Assembly: GCF_032854445.1 (NCBI RefSeq)
Contig: NC_088301.1
Coordinates: 31,046,402 to 31,110,401, forward strand
Length of the DNA: 64,000 nucleotides
DNA from: Liolophura sinensis
Lineage: Eukaryota > Mollusca > Polyplacophora > Chitonida > Chitonidae
Reading direction: 5' to 3'
Part shown: positions 24,820 through 37,876 of the stretch, in pieces
Layout: each line of letters opens with the position of its first letter
How positions within the stretch are numbered: the stretch's first letter is position 1
Notes under the pieces: generated by a model
Databases searched by the model: none
The model's input: only the letters and a program-made list of their open reading frames with translations
What the model was told of the DNA's origin: nothing
Program-made: the position numbers and the translations under genes

Positions 24820-25724
24820 CAACCACCTTTTGGTTATCTCGCTTCCACTGCATGCGGCCTATCATTTTACATTTGTTCATCTGATCATAAAGCATAAAGC
24901 ATATCGTGGGAAAACCCAAAATTTAAATATAAAAGATCTCAGGAAAGTGACTAACCCTGTCTCACAGAGATTGAGACATAAAAAAAAGAATAATACAACA
25001 TCGACCAAATACCAAATACCATACCGTTTTATGGAGATAATCAGATAACAGATCTAGTGATTGCTCAGTTATTCATCTGCGTGCCCAATATAATAAAAAT
25101 AATAAATAGATATGTGCCAGAAAAGAAAGGTTTCTCTATTATTAGTAAATGTTTTATATCCACCAGAGTCAAAAACATAGATACGTAAAATCAGGTTGGT
25201 TGATCCCTGTTTTCACTACATAAAACATATGCGTAGTAATAGTAAGCCTATACGACATCAGTGAAATGTTTTTGAGTAGGATTAGCACGGAAAGACGCCT
25301 CCTCCTTTTCTCATACTGGCCCAGCGTCGCTGGAGTATAAGAAAGGGAGTTGGAGTGTTTTGGGGCTAGAGTAGGATGTAATCTATAGATCAAAGTTAAA
25401 TTTACATAATGGTGAAATCGATGTAAATTAGGTATGACTGTGTAGTACTTTACTGAAGTTAGATAACTCCTATACGATTGTCAGCTATGCGATTTGGTTG
25501 AATAAGAGTTGACCATATTTCGCTGAAGTAACTTTTGTTAAACTTACTGACACTAAGTACCTACATGTACCCTTTTGAATGACATAAAAAACAGTTGTGC
25601 CTTATATGGATTTTCTTAAAAGTTTCTTGTAATATTGTAATATTTACGGTCCTACACGCATGCTCGCCCAATCTCCTGCATAGTATAATCTGTCTGGTTA
25701 TCAAATAAGCGCGCCCAATCTTAT

Positions 25725-26290
25725 TGTGACATTTTTGGCCAAGAAGCACGCCATTTTTTTGTTTTTGTTTTTTTGCCAGCCGTGCATGCCCAAAACTGTG
25801 ATACTATCAGAGACGCCAAGAACATCAATCCACCGGCAAACAACCAACCCGGATTTCTCACCAACTAGCACGCACCAGTTTTCGCATTACTGTCGCATTT
25901 CTGACCAACTATTACGCCCTGGATTTCACACTGTGACATTTCCCGCCTACTACCACGCCTAAACTTTCGCGTTGTGAAATCTCTGGTCGACAATTATATA
26001 CACACCAAAACCTATCGAGTCGTTACATTTCTGGCCGACATGCAGGCCAAAACTTGAACGTTGTGAAATCTCTGGCCGACAAGTAAGCACACCAAACCGA
26101 TCGAATCGTTACATTTCTGTTTGACATGCAGGCCAAAACTTGAGCGTTGTGAAATCACTGGCCGACAGGTAAGCACACCAAACCTTTCGAAGTGTGACAT
26201 TTCTGGCCAACATGCATGCACATTAAAATTTTCCATCGTCACATTTCTGGTCGATAAAATATCACACCGTGACGTCACATTGCCATGCAG
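25725..26290. repeat. Old, degenerate tandem repeat (about 40-bp unit, partly arranged as dimers)
   Basis: Recurring words GTGACATTTCTGGCC, GACATGCAGGCCAAAACTT and CGTTGTGAAATCTCTGG alternate with AAGCACACCAAACC. Copies are too diverged for an exact period; alternation suggests a two-part higher-order unit near 84 bp. An open frame across it on the minus strand is probably incidental. Confidence 0.7.
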
Positions 26291-27433
26291 TAATTGAAGG
26301 TTGCAACTAATTTTTGGTCCAATTAGATGTTCTTCATTTTTGGGACGAAAGTATGTGCAAGTAAGCAGGGATGAAACCACATGCAATGTGAATTTGAAAA
26401 CGGATTTCATTTCACGTGAAACTTTTGCTAAACAGTATACTTAATTAAATACGCCGGATCGTCAAAGTCATTGTATGCATGTAGGCGTACATGTTGTTTG
26501 ACACGAATCCTACAAAATGTTCTTCATGCATCTGATAATCCCAAGAACAATTAATAAGAGCAACAAAGCTTACGTGCAACGAAACAAACGTTTTCAAGCG
26601 TGGTCAAGAAAAAAAAAAGAAAAAATCGTCAACAATGTGCATTTTGCACATATAACAGTGCCACTGCACTGAAAACGGACTGGGTGTCCCACCGTATAGT
26701 TAAGAACAGCATATACCTATTATATAGTGTTTAGAATTATGAAATGTACCAATAATATAACCTCATTTTACTCTGCTCATGCCCAACATTAAAATCTACA
26801 AGTACTTTGCCCTGTTCTGGCCACTTTATGATGTAATCTTCAAGCGCCGAAAACAAAAGAAAATCATTTGCGTTAACAAAGTGTTTGTCGTTTTTTTTTC
26901 TCATCGGAATTAGAGATATATTTGACAATTTTACGATCAACCCACACTCACGTCTAAACTGAAAAAGAAACCGATTTTTCAGAATCGTGACTGATGCGAA
27001 TGACGTGTATTTACTTCACCCGTGGAACGTTTTCATTACATGTATGGCTAAAACGGATGCAGATTTTGGAAGCCATGATTCAGTACAGAATAACGGAGGA
27101 CAACATGTATGGGGATTTACAGTGTATTCAATATTATGCACCTAAACGTTTACAGGGTTGGAGATCGAGGTTGTTAAAAAATCAAGACTTCATATATAAG
27201 AACAGCAATATTATTTATTAATCAGAAAAACTGAATTAATTTGAGTTCTTAAATGTAAGAGATGCCCTCTCCAGAACGAAATCACCATGCATGCACCAGT
27301 GTCTTCAATAAATGCCTTAAAATTTCATTTTGGTTCTAGCTTGAAAAAAAATCTAATATAAATGGATGCTTTTAATGAAATGGTTTATGTATTTATTTAT
27401 GTATTTATTTATTTATTGTTAACTAATGTCAAA

Positions 27434-27690
27434 GAACATTGGGGCCTCGGTGGTCGAGAGGTTAGCTTGCCAGCACGGCACAATGACCCAGTAGCCTCCC
27501 ACTAATGCGGTCGCTGTGAGTTCAAGTCCAGCTCATGCTGGCTTCCTCCCCGGCCGTAAGAAGGTCTTCCAGAAACCTACAAATGGTTGTGGGTTTCCTC
27601 ACATCATAATGCTGACTGCCGTGGTATTTAGTGAAATATTCTTGAGTACGGCATTAAATGACAATTAAATAAATAAATAAATAAAGAAAG
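27434..27690 (+). mobile_element. tRNA-derived SINE, family 1, near full length
   Basis: Head GGGGCCTCGGTGGTCGAGAG, box B-like GTGAGTTCAAGTCCAGC, body TTCTTGAGTACGGCATTAAA, and an AAATAAATAAAT tail. Confidence 0.8.
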
Positions 27691-28074
27691 AAAGAACATT
27701 AGACTAAGAGCGTCGTCGACCTCATAATTCGTATATGTACCCACCCCACAAACAAATACAGGGCGTTTGAATCAACAAATTCCCTGTTCAGCAAAGGTCG
27801 GAATGAAATGGTACATCATTTACGATACCAATAGGACTATAATTCTGAATAACCCCAACACAACAAGAGTGGGGAAAATTACATCATTTTTAGGGCGTAC
27901 TGGTATACAAGAAGGCGGAGACATCTTAGAAGATTTCCTTCAAAACTTCAATTCTGCCAAATTAGGAAGATTTTGCTTTTGGGAACAATAACATGACAAT
28001 GTCAGAAGCTCCTTATTCCGTTGAACCTTAATTATCTGCCATAATATCATACACAGCATTACCACTATACTGTT

Positions 28075-28282
28075 TAATTACCAGTTGTCATATACTGTAG
28101 TTGCTCCTATTATCACGTCAATTAGCCATATACTGTGGCTATTTCTATTTTCATGTCAGTTAGCCATATGATGTAGCTGTTGCTATTATCACGTCAATTA
28201 TCCGTATACTGTAGCTGTGCTATTATCATGTCAATTAGCCATATACTGTAGCGGTTCCTATTATCAAGGCAATTAGCCAGTG
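28075..28282. repeat. Degenerate 42-43-bp tandem repeat, about 5 copies
   Basis: Recurring core ATTAGCCATATACTGTAGCT followed by a variable CTATTATCATGTCA segment; copies are well diverged. Confidence 0.8.
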
Positions 28283-29399
28283 ACTCAAAAGCAGCATGCA
28301 TGACACTGGTGTTCAGTCGCAGGGAATGCCACTTTGAAAAAGAATTTCTCCCGTTGTTAATTTGCAAATAACTATTACCGCTATATCAGATGATTGGGTC
28401 TATAGAGAAGCGATAACGCTCCAGATATATGTAGGGCCTATAATAATCGGTTAATTGTCACTTAGGAAACCCACTGAGTAGGCAACTTGTTTTATAGGTT
28501 CACCTGTGCACGGACGGTATCATAGGCCTATATGGAATATCTCTGCAATATATGTCGCGCTGTCATGATATACATATATAAATCTCAAATAAATCTCGCA
28601 ATGTCATAATTCGAATATATCGATGTTCCTGCCGAGGGGCAAATATGTGGGCGGATCCGGCTTCCATATATAGCTGAAGCCCTCTAAATAGATGAAGATA
28701 TTGCATGCGGTGACCAATCCGGACGCTCGTCGTGCATGGTTGTATTAGAATGCCTTTCACTGAGAGGCTTTGAGATTCATTTGCCTTCGCTCTCCTCGGG
28801 ACTTGTTGACATACTAAAGTATAGGGGATCTAGATAAGCGATTTAATCTGCAGCGCAAATAAGAACGCCAGTTAAGGTACATGCATATACGGAAACTGAT
28901 TGTCGTTGAATAGGCTCGAGTGAAACGTACATTTGTACGACGTAAAATAATGTCGACGTAGGCCTATCACCATCGGCCCACATGAGAAAACTTAGTCATT
29001 GTCACATCATTCGTTGGGACTTTCATTATCAATAGGCCCGGATATATGCTCATCAAATCAATTAAGGCGTGTACCTTCCCCGATAGCACATTTGGTAGAG
29101 CATTCGCTTTGATAGGCGGTATATCCACATCCTTCCATCAAATTTTTTCTGTGAAGCTGTTGACAGATCGACAGACAAGCCTGTATGAAGCTGTATACCG
29201 GTATATAGGCTTATATACATGCATAGCATGATAGGCTTTACTAATTGGCCATTCACTTTGCAAATTGTCAGTTTGTCGTATCATGCTATAATTCTGATAT
29301 TCTCTTAACTGTAACGTCAGATCTTTTAAAGGAAGGGCCACCACACCCCAGCTTATCCGGGTGACGCTACAATACATCCCATTACATCCTTTATATAAA

Positions 29400-29724
29400 C
29401 CGCCTCTGTACTCGCTGTGTCTTCAAAGTCGAGGCGCCGAGAGCTAAGGGAAGTAACTCTGATGAACGTCCGGTTTGATACTCTAAGAAAGGGGGAAAGT
29501 GTTAAATATTCGATCGTTGTACTTTACCCCAAGTAAGTGTGAAAGTGAATTTATTCACTTTCATCTATAAGTTTCCGGGATCTAAATTGTTTATCTAGCT
29601 GCGTTCTACACGATCAAACGAATCAGTGGCTCAGTTAAAGTCGAAGGGAAATCAGCTGATGTGACGGAATATGGCGCCCACGCAGATCTGAAAATGACAG
29701 TGACAGACAACATCCTTGGTACCG
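29400..29724 (+). promoter_or_regulatory. Candidate promoter and noncoding first exon of KEAP1
   Basis: This stretch is richer in CpG than its surroundings and ends in a donor-like site (ACCG followed by GTACGT at 29725). Short ATG-led frames inside (MAPTQI, MTVTDN) stop quickly, so any exon here would be untranslated and would be joined over about 8 kb to the acceptor at 37876. The link is inferred only from position and splice signals. Confidence 0.25.
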
Positions 29725-30189
29725 GTACGTACATATAGCATTTTTCTACGTTTTTTTTTTAAAGGCACTGACCTTACTACCTCCAAAACAAATATGATTT
29801 ATTTATACGACATTTTTTATTTTTATTTAATTGGAAGTGAATGGCACAGTATTTATTTTTTCGGACATAAAGTTGTGAACTCAGAGCACTGGTCAAGCAG
29901 CTGTAAATCCTTTAACAGCTGGATTACTCTTAAAGGATAGTTTACTCTGCCCTAATTTCTATACTTTCTTACTTCTTTGGTGGTTGTGTCGAAAGTCTGC
30001 ACTACAGATCACCTAGGAAATAAGTATGTACCAAATAAAGGACAGGTTGGAGTTGTAAAGGTCGTACAATATTCTGTGTGGAGTAAAAGACAGCCACCCA
30101 GGGCTCTTCCTAGAAGTAAGAGCTAGCAGCGAGTGTGTTAATCATGGTTAGCAATTTTGGTGATATTGATGAGTTAAATGTTGTTAAAC

Positions 30190-30520
30190 CTCTCCAGTAT
30201 AGCAGAGCAAAGTCAGGAGATCCAGGATCAAGTCTTCAAAGTAAAGACTTTTAAAATGGTCTTTGTTGCTGTCTCGCTTGGCGTTCAGCACTGAGAGGTG
30301 AGAGTAAAGAAACAGGACTGGTGTCAGTATAATGTGACTGAGTAGGGCGTCATGTATGGTGTCTTCAGGATGATACTTCCTTGTCAACAGCACTTTGGCA
30401 GCATGGGCCCTGCCGCAAGAAGACACAGTATGTGTACGCGCACCTAATGACTCCTCATCACCGTATGATTGAAAAACAGATAAGAGCAACGTAAAGCCCC
30501 AAGCATACATATATACATAC
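30190..30520 (+). mobile_element. SINE family 3, second copy
   Basis: GTTGCTGTCTCGCTTGGCGT, GGTGTCAGTATAATGTGACT and CTAATGACTCCTCATCACCG correspond in order to the copy at 50784-51112. Confidence 0.6.
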
Positions 30521-32044
30521 ATATATAGCAGAATGATCAAAAGAGCCAGTGTCTTTTTATTTTAATCATGAGAGGAGGCCTGGCACTTTGCCAAAATGAC
30601 CAGGAACTTGGCAGCAGACCAGGAATACATGTACAACACTTGCTGCCCAGGGTTTTCATTTAGAATTGGAGAAGGAGGTCCGAGTTAAAAAGTAGGAGGC
30701 TGAATTGAAAGTAATTATGTCATAATTACTATTGATTTAATTGGTAAGAATATTCAAAGTAGGCAGCTACGGGAACAGCAGTAGACAGCTGTCTGCAGCT
30801 GCTACGTGCCCACCGTTTTTGAACACCCTTAAGTTGCAGTGTGAGGTATCAAATATCTTGCCATTAAACCATTGCCATGTACATGTACTTTAACACAGGT
30901 CTCCACAGATGGATTGAAAACTGTGCAATTTAAATCAGCAGTTGCTACAAGCCTGGTTGTGTAATGCATAAATTTGATTGTATGATGAAGCACATGTTGT
31001 ATGTGTATGCATGCTTGAAATGGAGAGTTCCATGCATGTAGCAAGGAAAAGCAGTGGATAATATAACAACAAATAAATATCAACCAAAAAAAATGAATAA
31101 TTGGCCCATGTATGCACAACATTCTCAAGGGTTACTCATACATGAAAAGGAATATGGAACGAAGAGTATGGTGTTAAGAAAAATGAAGCAAGGTTTGCCA
31201 AACAAGGAGATATATTCATTGTTATGACATATTTTAAATTTCTTAATATTTTATGCATATTTTCCATCACTGGAAATGATGCCATTGATGAACATCCGTT
31301 GGATGGGGAACCGGGTTAGCTCCCCCACCCCCCATTCCCCTTCTAATTTATAGTCTCCCTCCAACAAAACTGTTTTGACAGCTATCACGTTTATGTCACC
31401 ACAGCAGGCTACTTAATTTCCAGACTGACTGCAGTAGCCTTGTAGCTGAAAGCTATTTTTACACCACAAGAAGAAAGCTTACAAGCTCCTTTGTACTTTT
31501 GAACATCGTAAACTCTATATTAAGAAATAGGAACCAAGTGTTTCTTATAACCTATAAGACTTCACATGACTGGTCCAGCAAGTGAGCCATATGGATCAAG
31601 TACATTCTGCAGAGCAAAAAACATGCATAAATGAAAAAATTGCAGCACTGAGCCATTTGTACAGCTAGACTGTCCATGATTACTGCATTGTCACCATATG
31701 AATGGGTTGCAAGAATGGTACTTTCTAAGTGTAACCTATATTGAAGCCAAGGGCATTGCAAAGTCCTGTGTATTCATGTATGTGTGTTAGCATTTTTCGT
31801 CTTTCCATGCTTCACTTACTGTAACTTTTCTAAGTTCTTTCTGATCTGATTGCCTCAAACAGGTCTCTGAAGCCATAGCCATTGTCTAGAGCCCTTTTAG
31901 TACCAGTGTGGCACAATCAGGTGCAAAATAACAGTATAATTTGTAATTGAAGGAAAGACTAAAAGCCTGCATCCATGCATGCTTTCTAGTCATGGGGATG
32001 CAGGAATTGAAATTATCTACATGTATGAAATGTCATTTGCCTGA

Positions 32045-32345
32045 TTGATTCAGGATCAATCCTGGGTCTTGTCACACCTAAGACCTCATAAAAGAGGAAG
32101 TTGTAACTTCCTCGCTCAGCATTCAGCATGAAGGGGATAGTGCAACGACAGGTTGACTGGTATCTCACTTGGGAAAATCATCTCGGTGAAGCAGCAGTAG
32201 ATAAAAGGAACGTTGGAAATTCGTGTTGCAACAAGGTGGCACATTACACGTACATGCACTCTAAGGACTCCTTCATCGTCATATGACTGAAAAATTGTTA
32301 AGTACAATGTTAAAGCCCTTGCATTCTACCACTCACTCATTCAGT
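32045..32345 (+). mobile_element. SINE family 2, head-truncated
   Basis: CAGGATCAATCCTGGGTCTT, GAAGTTGTAACTTCCTCGCT and ATATGACTGAAAAATTGTTA, ending in a short CACTCACTCATT tail. Confidence 0.7.
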
Positions 32346-32924
32346 TGCCTGCCCATTGTCTTTCAAGTTCAAATGATCCTCCTCGATATTAACTGGTCAA
32401 AGTTAAATGAAGCAAAACATATGATCAATCTGCTTTACATTTATTGTCCTCTACATGATGTATAGCATACAGTGGAGATCATGTTTTTTGGAATAATATA
32501 TGTAAATGTATGTAGGGTTAATAGTAACAGAAGTAGATACTGAAAATTCTCACACCAGTCAAACTAGTGCTTGTTTAAATTTTCTGATCCAATTTTTAGA
32601 CCTGGTTTGAAGAATATAATTAAGATATTTTTATGTTATGCCATTTGACCTTGAAAAGTACAGTACTTGCTCCAGCAGTCACACATGAATGCCCCCTGAA
32701 TGAAGTCATAAAAACTGGCAGGTAACTGTACCCCTTTCATTTCACTTTATACCAGACACTGCATGCTTGTGATGCAAACATGTAGCTAGAAGTAACACAT
32801 GATTGAAGTGTGCCTGCAATACCAGCATCACAGCAATGTGCTCAGTTTCATTTAAGGTGAGTTCTTTAGTGTACTTTTAAGTGTGCTTAATTGTAATGTA
32901 CATGATGTACCCAAATCTTTCCGC

Positions 32925-33112
32925 ATATGAAAGATCAACTTTCACTGCTATTTATGCACATTTTTAATTTGATTTTAGAGACAAAAATACATTGGCTGGA
33001 TCGGCCAGTTTCAGGGCTTCACAAAAAATATAATTTTACCGCTCAGCTGAGAATTTTGCTTGAGTAGACACCTTGCAAACATGCGAAAAGGTTGAAGAAT
33101 TACAGTACACGC
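32925..33112 (+). repeat. Dispersed repeat A, one of four copies
   Basis: Shared words TTAGAGACAAA, CAGTTTCAGGGCTTCACAAA, ACACCTTGCAA and AAAAGGTTGAAGAAT also occur at 33545-33750 (plus) and, reversed, at 41145-41315 and 19200-19390. Family unknown. Confidence 0.6.
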
Positions 33113-33280
33113 ACATGTAACAATGTTATGTTGTTCGTCTCCTTCACTGCCTTTAGTCTATGAGAGCCTGTTTAGGCCTGTGTTTATTTATAATTCAGAG
33201 ATGCATGATTCATAATTTGTTATTCTGTGTCAGACACTCATGATGCATTAAGAAAAGCTTTTACATGTATGTATTATTTT

Positions 33281-33505
33281 ACAGGGTAGATGAATAAACT
33301 TTTATTATGTTACAGGGTAGATGAATAAACTTTTATTATGTTACAGGGTAGATGAAGAAACTTTTATTATGTTACAGGGTACATGAAGAAACTTTTATTA
33401 TGTTACAGGGTACATGAAGAAACTTTTATTATGTTACAGGGTACATGAAGAAACTTTTATTATGTTACAGGGTACATGAAGAAACTTTTATTATGTTACA
33501 GTGTA
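33281..33505 (+). repeat. 31-bp tandem repeat, about 7 copies
   Basis: Unit ACATGAAGAAACTTTTATTA plus TGTTACAGGGT. Each copy holds a splice-acceptor-like TTATTATGTTACAG. It lies between two direct copies of a dispersed repeat (32925-33112 and 33545-33750). Confidence 0.9.
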
Positions 33506-33544
33506 GATGCTTATACCCAAATTCCTCAACCTCTTGGCACATAA

Positions 33545-33750
33545 AAGAGCAACTTCAAGTGCAGTTTATGCATGAAAGAGCAACTTCAATTTTTAATTTG
33601 ATATTAGAGACAAACTACATTGGTTGGATTGGACAGTTTCAGGGCTTCACAAAAAGCGTAATTTTAGTAGTCAACACAGAATAATGCCTTCAATATATGC
33701 TTGAATAAACACCTTGCAAGCATGAGAAAAGGTTGAAGAATGACAGTAAC
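33545..33750 (+). repeat. Dispersed repeat A, second copy
   Basis: Direct copy of 32925-33112; the two flank the 31-bp array. Confidence 0.6.
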
Positions 33751-33957
33751 ATAGTTTAATAGCAGGAATGGATAAATAACTGTACTAGTACACATAAAAT
33801 GCATTTAAAATACACAGTAATATTAATATGAAGTTTATTGTTTCATACTTTGTAGACATTTTTATAAAATATGTTACTCATCATGTGCTCATGTTACTGC
33901 AAGCCATTTGATTGCATGTCAGATGTGTTATCCTACATTTACATATGTACATTTGTA

Positions 33958-34348
33958 ATGACTGCTTGAGTGGCCTAATGGTTAGAGCATCCACCTCAAA
34001 GTTGGGAACCGGCCTGGAAGAGCGTCTGTTTCAGGAGCGGTAGATCCAGGATCAATCCTGGGTCGAGTCACACCTGAGGCTTTAAGAGACGAAGTTGTAA
34101 CTTCCTCGCTTGGGGTTCAGCAAGAAGGGGATAGTGCAATGACTGATTGATCCGTATCAGTATAATGGCTCGGGCATGGTGGCTTACTTCAGTAAGTCGT
34201 CTCAGTTAAGCAACAATAGATAAAAGAGCGGTGGAAATCCGTCCTGCAACAAGGAGGTACATTACATACATCCTAAGGATTCCTTCGTCGTCATATAACT
34301 GAAAAATTGTTGAGTACGACATTAAACCCAAAGCACTCACTCACTTAA
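33958..34348 (+). mobile_element. tRNA-derived SINE, family 2 (CACTCACT tail), near full length
   Basis: Head GAGTGGCCTAATGGTTAGAG has box A; GATCCAGGATCAATCCTGG lies further in. Body GAGCGGTGGAAATCCGTCCT and TCCTTCGTCGTCATATAACT, tail AAAGCACTCACTCACTT. Other copies: 4531-4890 (minus), 32045-32345 (plus), 59806-60065 (plus). Confidence 0.8.
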
Positions 34349-34744
34349 AGTTGGGAAACCCGATTGATGTGTACCTGTATTCCTGGGGTTACCTGTAGAT
34401 TTCAGTTCAAAGTTGGAAAATAAATATTTAAAAAACGTTTTAAGGGTGATGCATGTAAAATTGTGAGGAATGGGATATAGGATATATATGACTATATGGT
34501 GTATGTGTGTGTGGGTGTTTGTGGATAATGTATAATGTGCATAATGTGTGGGCTGTCTGGGGCGGGGGTTTCCCGCGGGTATTTTTCCGAAAGTTACATT
34601 TGCCTGTTGTACTCTTCAATAAAAAAAATGATGTGTCATGTTTATAGTTTTATGTAGGCCAAATAGCTGTGCTCTTCTTTGTCAAACTTGCCAGGAATGG
34701 AGCGCTTCACTTTGCCATGGCATTGGATGATGCACAATACTCAT

Positions 34745-34945
34745 CAAACATACGGGCCTACAATACAGTTCATGTTGACTTCCTCTCTGGTGAAAACATG
34801 GGAAGGCCTGACAGCAACTTGCAGATGGTTGTGGGTTTCGCCTGGGCACTGCCCAGTTTGCCTGGACAGTGCCCTATTTCCCTCCCAACCTAATACTGGC
34901 TGCTGTTGTATGAGTGAAATATTCTTGACTACAAATAAGTACATG
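34745..34945 (+). mobile_element. SINE family 1, partial
   Basis: CTTGCAGATGGTTGTGGGTT, CCTAATACTGGCTGCTGTTG and AGTGAAATATTCTTGACTAC; head lost. Contains a short local duplication of the CTGGGCAC/CTGGACAG segment. Confidence 0.65.
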
Positions 34946-35877
34946 TAAATACAGTAGAGTTGGTCACTTTATACAGATTTGTCAAATAAATTCATTGTAA
35001 ATGTATGGAACTTAGATCATCTTACTGAACTAATAAGTCAGATAACCAGTTTAGGAATTGAATAAATGAATTATATTTATATAGCATCAAGTGAAACACA
35101 TGTACATGGAACTGTTTTATACATGTCTTTTAGTCCTGTATTGATAGAACTGTAAAACATCTTTGTTCAAAAATCTGATTTTGGCTATATTACTGTATAT
35201 GACCAGCACCTGCTGTGGGATCCCTAACAGTGCTTTGTGTAGATAGGTACATGTGTGCTGGATGTTCTTTGTGAGGCCGGTCAACAACACTAAAAATTCA
35301 GCCGGACACTGGGCCAGGCATTTGCCTAGTCATTGGAGAAAACTGCAAGTCATGACCCAGTTGTTTGTTATCTAGAAATTACCTGGTAAAGTAGGACACT
35401 GTGTAATCAGGTCAACTTCGCTCACTACTCTCCCTGCAGCTGCGCGGCATAAATAAGATATCACACTAAGATGTTAGGCTCATCTGCGTGTAGCTAGGGC
35501 ACATACATACCTGTCTTACATGCAAATGTATTCATCATGTTACGCGCGTGCATTATATTTGTTTTAACTGCTGGCTGTCTGTCAAGACAGCTTTACGTGT
35601 TAAAGTACATGTATGTGCTGTACATATAAACTATAAATCTCCTTATGTTTTATGTCAAATGGGTTTGTAAGGATAGTTATTAAAACCTCTTCTTGTGTAG
35701 CACGTTAGAAGGAATTTAGCAGTTGCAAAGAAATGGAATGTTTTTAGTCTTTTTACAGGGTCATTCTCTCGTCAGAATTAATAAAAACATATATATATAT
35801 ATATATATATTGTGTAATAAGTTTGTATGCTGTACATGTAGGTTCATCATACTGCAGAGGAAACAGTGCAGCTTTTT

Positions 35878-36000
35878 TTTTTATTTATTTATTTATTTGA
35901 TTGGTGTTTTATGCCATACTCAAAAATATGGTGGGCCAGCAATATGACGGGAGGAAGCTGGCTAGAGCCTCCGGGAAACCCATGATCACCCACAGGGCTG
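35878..36000 (-). mobile_element. SINE family 1, 3' part
   Basis: Reverse fragment: TTTATTTATTTGATTGGTG, ATGCCATACTCAAAAATATG, then an internally shortened body. Confidence 0.65.
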
Positions 36001-36426
36001 TATTGTTCTATTACTTTGAAGACATATATTCTTACATGCAATACCTGACCCTAACATATTCAGCTGCAAGCAGTGGTCAAACTCGGTCAGACTTGACCTA
36101 GTTACACTTAAACTGGTACTAAGATATACATGTAATATGCACTGTGCAAAACTTCGTCATTCCTCTGATTCATTTCTTATCTCTTACCTAAAGTGAATTT
36201 CAGTTCAAGTGTATATTGGTATGTGTGTGTACGTAACTTTATTCAGAGAAAAGAAATGAGGGCAGGTGTAGCGGAATTATTACACCTGATGGATATTTTG
36301 TGAACAAAAAAGGTCATAATCACACCTCAGTTTGAGTGCATGCATGTGTATTGTTCAGGTTTGGACATTTATTCTCTACATTGCATTGCCTCTTAGGCTT
36401 AATTGGAAGCACTTTCATCTCAAAAT

Positions 36427-36688
36427 CGGGGCCTCTGTGGCTCAGTTGGTTAGTGGCTAGCGCAGCGTAATGACCTAGAAGCCTCTCACCAATGCGGTCG
36501 CTGTGAGTTCAAGTCTAGCTCATACTGGCTTCCTCTCCAGCCGTAAGTGGGAAGGCCTGCCAGCAACCTGCGGATGGTCATGGGTTTCCCCCGGGTTCTG
36601 CTCGGTTTCCTCCCACCATAATGCTGGCCGCCGTCGTATAAGTGAAATATTCTTGAGTACGGCATAAAACACCAATCGCATAAATAAA
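36427..36688 (+). mobile_element. Full-length tRNA-derived SINE, best-preserved copy (family 1)
   Basis: Head GCCTCTGTGGCTCAGTTGG carries a tRNA box A (TGGCTCAGTTGG); GTGAGTTCAAGTCTAGC gives a box B-like element. The body includes CTCCCACCATAATGCTGGCC and the tail GAGTACGGCATAAAACACCA followed by ATAAATAAAT. It serves as the reference for the other family-1 copies. Confidence 0.85.
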
Positions 36689-37876
36689 TCATCTCAAAAT
36701 CTGTGTTACGTTATAGTGAAAAAAGAACCTGAAGATGACATTCTTGCTTTTTCATAATTTAGTAAATCTTGTAAAAATACCGAGGTAAAATTTATAATGT
36801 ACATGTAGGCCATACAATGATTAAAAAAATATTTGTTTACAACTTTTTGTAAGTTTCAGTTTCAGAAATAAGAAGTGTATTCATGTAGTGCTGAGAATAC
36901 ACCCATTTGTTTGACTATGCATGTAGAAATTTATGTCCAAATTTGTAGTATTTTTCATGACTTTTATAATTGTTATATACAGGCAAGAAGTCAGATTCCT
37001 AATGACAGTGTACTTGTTCATTAAATATACCCCTGTACAATTAAAACTTTTCTTTGGGCACATGTTATGGATGTAACTTTTTTCCTTAAATTCGACCTTG
37101 TTGTGTTAAGCTAAATGTAGCAGCACTGAGGACGTACAACACATTTGATGTTTATTAAACTGCTCTGCTAGCTGTACATACATGAATATCCTTGTACTCA
37201 ACTTCCACATGGATCCTGGTCCCAGTGTCATCAGAAGGGAGTGGGGATCGTTGGTTGTCACCTGTGAAGTCACAGTGTGACTAGTTAAGCTGCTAAAGGC
37301 TTAAACATGCCAAGTCATGAAGTCCACATGTTAAGCTGTGGTTATATTAATTCTACAGATATGCATTGTGTTGACAACCTGTGAGCTGAGAGGTGTAGCA
37401 TTGTTTAACACCTCTGCTGAAAGCTGACAGATATACATTTATGGACATTGCATATGTAAACTGGGAAGACAAAAAAAAAAATAGAGTACCATGTTTGTCA
37501 GGGAAGTATCCAACTTCCAAAACCTTGTTGATACCTTTTCATGCCTCAGGTATGAGCAATTCACAATATTGTTACTGTGCAGCCATTGCAGCTGTTTGAT
37601 TTGTCAAAAAAATGTGTTAAAAAAACATAAAATGTGTTACCTGCTTGCTTTGATACATGTGCAAAAAGCTAGTGAGGAGGTGAACCACAAATGTTTGCAA
37701 ATGACAAAGGACAATATTGTGGGAATAGCAAAATAGGGGTTTCACCCAGCCGTTTTTTGGAAAGCGTACTATCCGGCCGATTCTAAATTTTGTATTTTAT
37801 TTTTTGTTTTATTTATTTTTTTCTTTGGACTGGTAAAAAGATTAAAGAAATTAAAATGTCTTCTTGTTTCTTTCAG

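Larger units (their letters stand above)
23611..29399. other. Intergenic DNA between SGK3 and the candidate KEAP1 first exon
   Basis: No exon recognised on either strand. It holds the AT microsatellite, the degenerate 40-bp array, a SINE at 27.4 kb and the 42-43-bp repeat at 28.1 kb. Short frames, including one of 84 codons at 23758-24012, match no family I recognise. Confidence 0.5.
29725..37876. other. Presumed KEAP1 5' intron or intergenic DNA
   Basis: No coding exon seen. Contents are SINE copies (30.2, 32.0, 34.0, 34.7, 35.9, 36.4 kb), the repeat A pair and the 31-bp array, embedded in AT-rich unique sequence. Confidence 0.5.

Noticed and set aside
26598-26606. GCGTGGTCA, an antioxidant-response-element match (TGACNNNGC reversed)
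   Set aside because: A short motif expected often by chance, about 3 kb from the only candidate KEAP1 first exon, with no neighbouring AP-1/NRF2 context.
30935-31128. Overlapping minus-strand frames of 60-99 codons
   Set aside because: No domain, no conserved-looking motifs, and several frames are open at once, as expected from low stop density.
34560-34600. Short GC-rich patch (GGGGCGGGGG, CCCGCGGG) as a possible promoter
   Set aside because: Too short, with no exon or donor following on either strand.
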